Part shown: positions 61,810 through 64,000 of the stretch, piece by piece
Numbering within the stretch: position 1 is the stretch's first letter
Layout of the letters: every line of letters begins with the position of its first letter
DNA from: Panonychus citri
Lineage: Eukaryota; Arthropoda; Arachnida; Trombidiformes; Tetranychidae
Direction: 5' to 3'
Assembly (NCBI RefSeq): GCF_014898815.1
Contig: NW_026515445.1
Location: 1,302,001-1,366,000, forward strand
Length of the DNA stretch: 64,000 nucleotides
Notes under the pieces: model-generated
What the model was told of the DNA's origin: nothing
Databases searched by the model: none
Seen by the model: only the letters and a program-made list of their open reading frames with translations
Program-made: the position numbers and the translations under genes

Positions 61810-64000
61810 GTAAGAGTTGAATCAATCAATTGATCATCACAGCTCAATATTATGAATCATATCAAACGATTAGATAAATTAACAGTATAATTATCATCCT
61901 GACGATATTCATACTTGAATAATTACTTGAATTAATCAGTGAGATTTAATATTTATCTCGAATAGATAAATATCTGCTATCACTGTTTTCTTTGGAATTC
62001 AGTATAAATTGTTCTGAGCTGTTCTGAGTATTGTACAAGAAATAGATGTGATAGAATCTCAAGAATAACGAGAAAAATATTATATTTTCCTGGAGAAAGG
62101 TAAATATACTTTAGGTTATGTTATCCTACTATCATGCTCTTGGAATTCCAACCAATGAATTTGAATATATCCCTTGATGATTAGAGCTGAGAACTTGTTT
62201 TCTATCGAATGAGAATGTGAAAAATTCTCAAGATTCTAATAATATCGCAAAAGAAGTGAAATTTATCTATCGAAGAATATGAATAATATTAACTGAAGAC
62301 TCGAAAGCAAAGCAATGAAAAGGCTAAAAAAATTTGAAATGACATTCAGATGGGATAGAACATTTTTTCATGGGGAAATTCTTAACATTCTGTCAAATTT
62401 TATTCCAAAATTTTAGAAAAGTGGAAAGATAATGTTAATCATAACTAATTTAATTTAATTTAATCACATTCATCTTGACGATAATTGAGACACAATCATG
62501 TTAAATATAAGGATCGATGTGAAAATTTTTCGTCTAATTCAAAGTCAAAAAGTTATAAGAAAATAAGATTATAACTTTTGAAAAGTTTTACGAACTTGAA
62601 CTATCTCCATTATCATCATGTTAATGCACATTAGTGCTGAGTAATTAGTAATTAGATTTAAATTAATTGAAATCATACATTAAAATAAGATAAATTGAAG
62701 ATAATTAGATAGAATTTAATGTAATCAAATGATTAAGTTGATGAGAAAATTTCTTATGACATAAAACAATCAGGCTTTGACTTTTGTCCATTTTTGTTGA
62801 TAATATTAATCTTATATTTCAATTAATCTATCAATCAATTGTGATATTAAGCTATTGAAGTGTAATCATAAATTACTGATAAGCATCATGATGATAATAA
62901 AAAATACATGAAACTTGAATGGTTATTGTTGTTGTTTTGGTTCTTACCCTGACTGATAATATTCATATCATTATGATAACATGCAATAAATTTCAGGATA
63001 TAAGCTGAACAAGAGAATCGATAGAAGAAAAAGAAAAGAGAAAAGTTCTGAAAGTTACCCTGAATATTACTCAGAGCGGGAAAGAGGAAAAAAACATAAT
63101 AACTGATACTATTTTTATCCACCATGATAACAGTTTTCTGTTCAAACATTTCATGATAATGTGATTATTCAGAAGTTTCATTCAGCATTCATATTTAATA
63201 TAAAAATGTCTCAAGTAATATAATCTAATCTTATTGACTGTTTAATTGATGAACATGATTCTCACGGACTCTTGTAAAAAGTGAAGCTCGTCGTTGTGCC
63301 TTGAGTTTATGGTTGAAATTGAATAACAACTCAAGCCTTTTTCCCGATTCTTGAAACTTTCAGTCCATTGAATCTAATACTTTCCATGTGAAGTCTCAGT
63401 TCTGTAACATTGGTTGACCTGAATGTTGGTGGTTTTATATAAATGTAGCATCTTCATTGAGTGTTATTGTTTCTGATCAACTTTTGATACCAAATGATTT
63501 ATAGTTATCTTGGGAATCATTATCATTGTTTTGTGTATCTATTCATTTGTGTAAAGTTGATAGTTAGTAGTCGGTTGATGGTAGTGTATGAGACAGGAAA
63601 AGAAGAGAATGGAAAAAAAATAGATTCTATTCAAAATTTTGCGAAAAAAAGTTCTAGAGAATTGAAGGATTTGATAAGATTCATTCTGGTTGAGATGCAG
63701 GAGTAGAATCAAAGATTACCCATGAAGTTGGAGCCTCCTGTTGAGACACATCAGGGGATTCAATGTATTTCTATGATATTAATAAAAGTATATCTTGTTT
63801 CAAGTTGATCAGGAAGATGAGATATTGAGTAACATATATGAATACGTTGAGATACTTTTACTTTATCCGTTTCTGCTGAATCATTGAATTTATTTTTTTC
63901 ATGATATCCTGTAAGAATGGGAAACAAGAAATGATGAAAAAAGGGAGATAAATATTGTTTCTTTCGAGGAGATTCTAGTTTTTTATTCATCAATTGTATA
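61810..64000. other. Start of Dscam-like intron 6, to the window end
   Basis: Opens with a GTAAGA donor after the Ig9 exon. The remaining 2.2 kb shows no Ig or FNIII frame. The next exon must lie beyond the window. Confidence 0.6.

Overview
The window is nuclear DNA from an AT-rich animal genome, almost certainly an arthropod. The genes are spliced with short GT-AG introns (about 50-110 bp in housekeeping genes). The gene set includes an arthropod-type LGR1 receptor, a DIP/lachesin-like cell-surface protein, a Dscam-like protein and a DUF229 protein. The shortened Dscam-like ectodomain and the compact housekeeping genes beside multi-kilobase neuronal introns would fit a chelicerate such as an acariform mite. 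That placement is inference, not something the sequence proves.

Layout. 1-2257 (+): 3' part of a GIGYF/PERQ translational repressor gene. 3151-3641 (-): SPCS1 of the signal peptidase complex. 4133-6651 (-): ELP2 of Elongator. 7051-9028 (+): a DUF229 (sulfatase-fold) protein whose C-terminal coding region survives only as out-of-frame remnants to 9403. 9626-22561 (-): a 13 kb leucine-rich-repeat GPCR (LGR1-like). 22704-24041 (+): TP53RK/Bud32 kinase. 24319-24876 (+): a small orphan helical protein. 25065-25730 (-): mitochondrial ATP synthase delta. 26942-28019 (+): CHMP5 of ESCRT-III. About 28.0-32.9 kb: no recognisable coding sequence. 32.9-35.9 kb (+): a three-Ig DIP/lachesin-like protein with a hydrophobic C-terminus suggesting a GPI anchor. 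36251-36682: a foldback MITE. 38469-39911 (-): intronless NDUFS2. 40448-41265 (+): TMED9-like p24 cargo receptor. 41696-42403 (+): a single-exon HSFY-like DNA-binding protein. 42874-43957 (-): BUB3. 45210 to the window end (+): the first six exons of a Dscam-like gene with introns up to 8.9 kb.

The housekeeping genes are packed tightly, often in divergent pairs that share an upstream region (ELP2/DUF229, LGR1/TP53RK, ATP5F1D/CHMP5, NDUFS2/TMED9). The neuronal or receptor genes (LGR1, the DIP-like gene, Dscam-like) account for most of the non-coding DNA. There is no operon logic. Functional overlaps are loose: ELP2 and TP53RK both act in tRNA anticodon-loop modification pathways, ATP5F1D and NDUFS2 in oxidative phosphorylation, SPCS1 and TMED9 in the early secretory pathway, and two genes encode Ig-type neuronal adhesion proteins.

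I found no clearly new biological system. The most unusual items are the Dscam-like gene whose mature protein begins at the equivalent of Ig5, the DUF229 protein with lost catalytic residues and a decayed tail, an LGR1 receptor with an approximately 640-residue cytoplasmic tail, an apparent frameshift in GIGYF, and a clean MITE. All exon coordinates were derived by hand from splice signals and reading-frame continuity.
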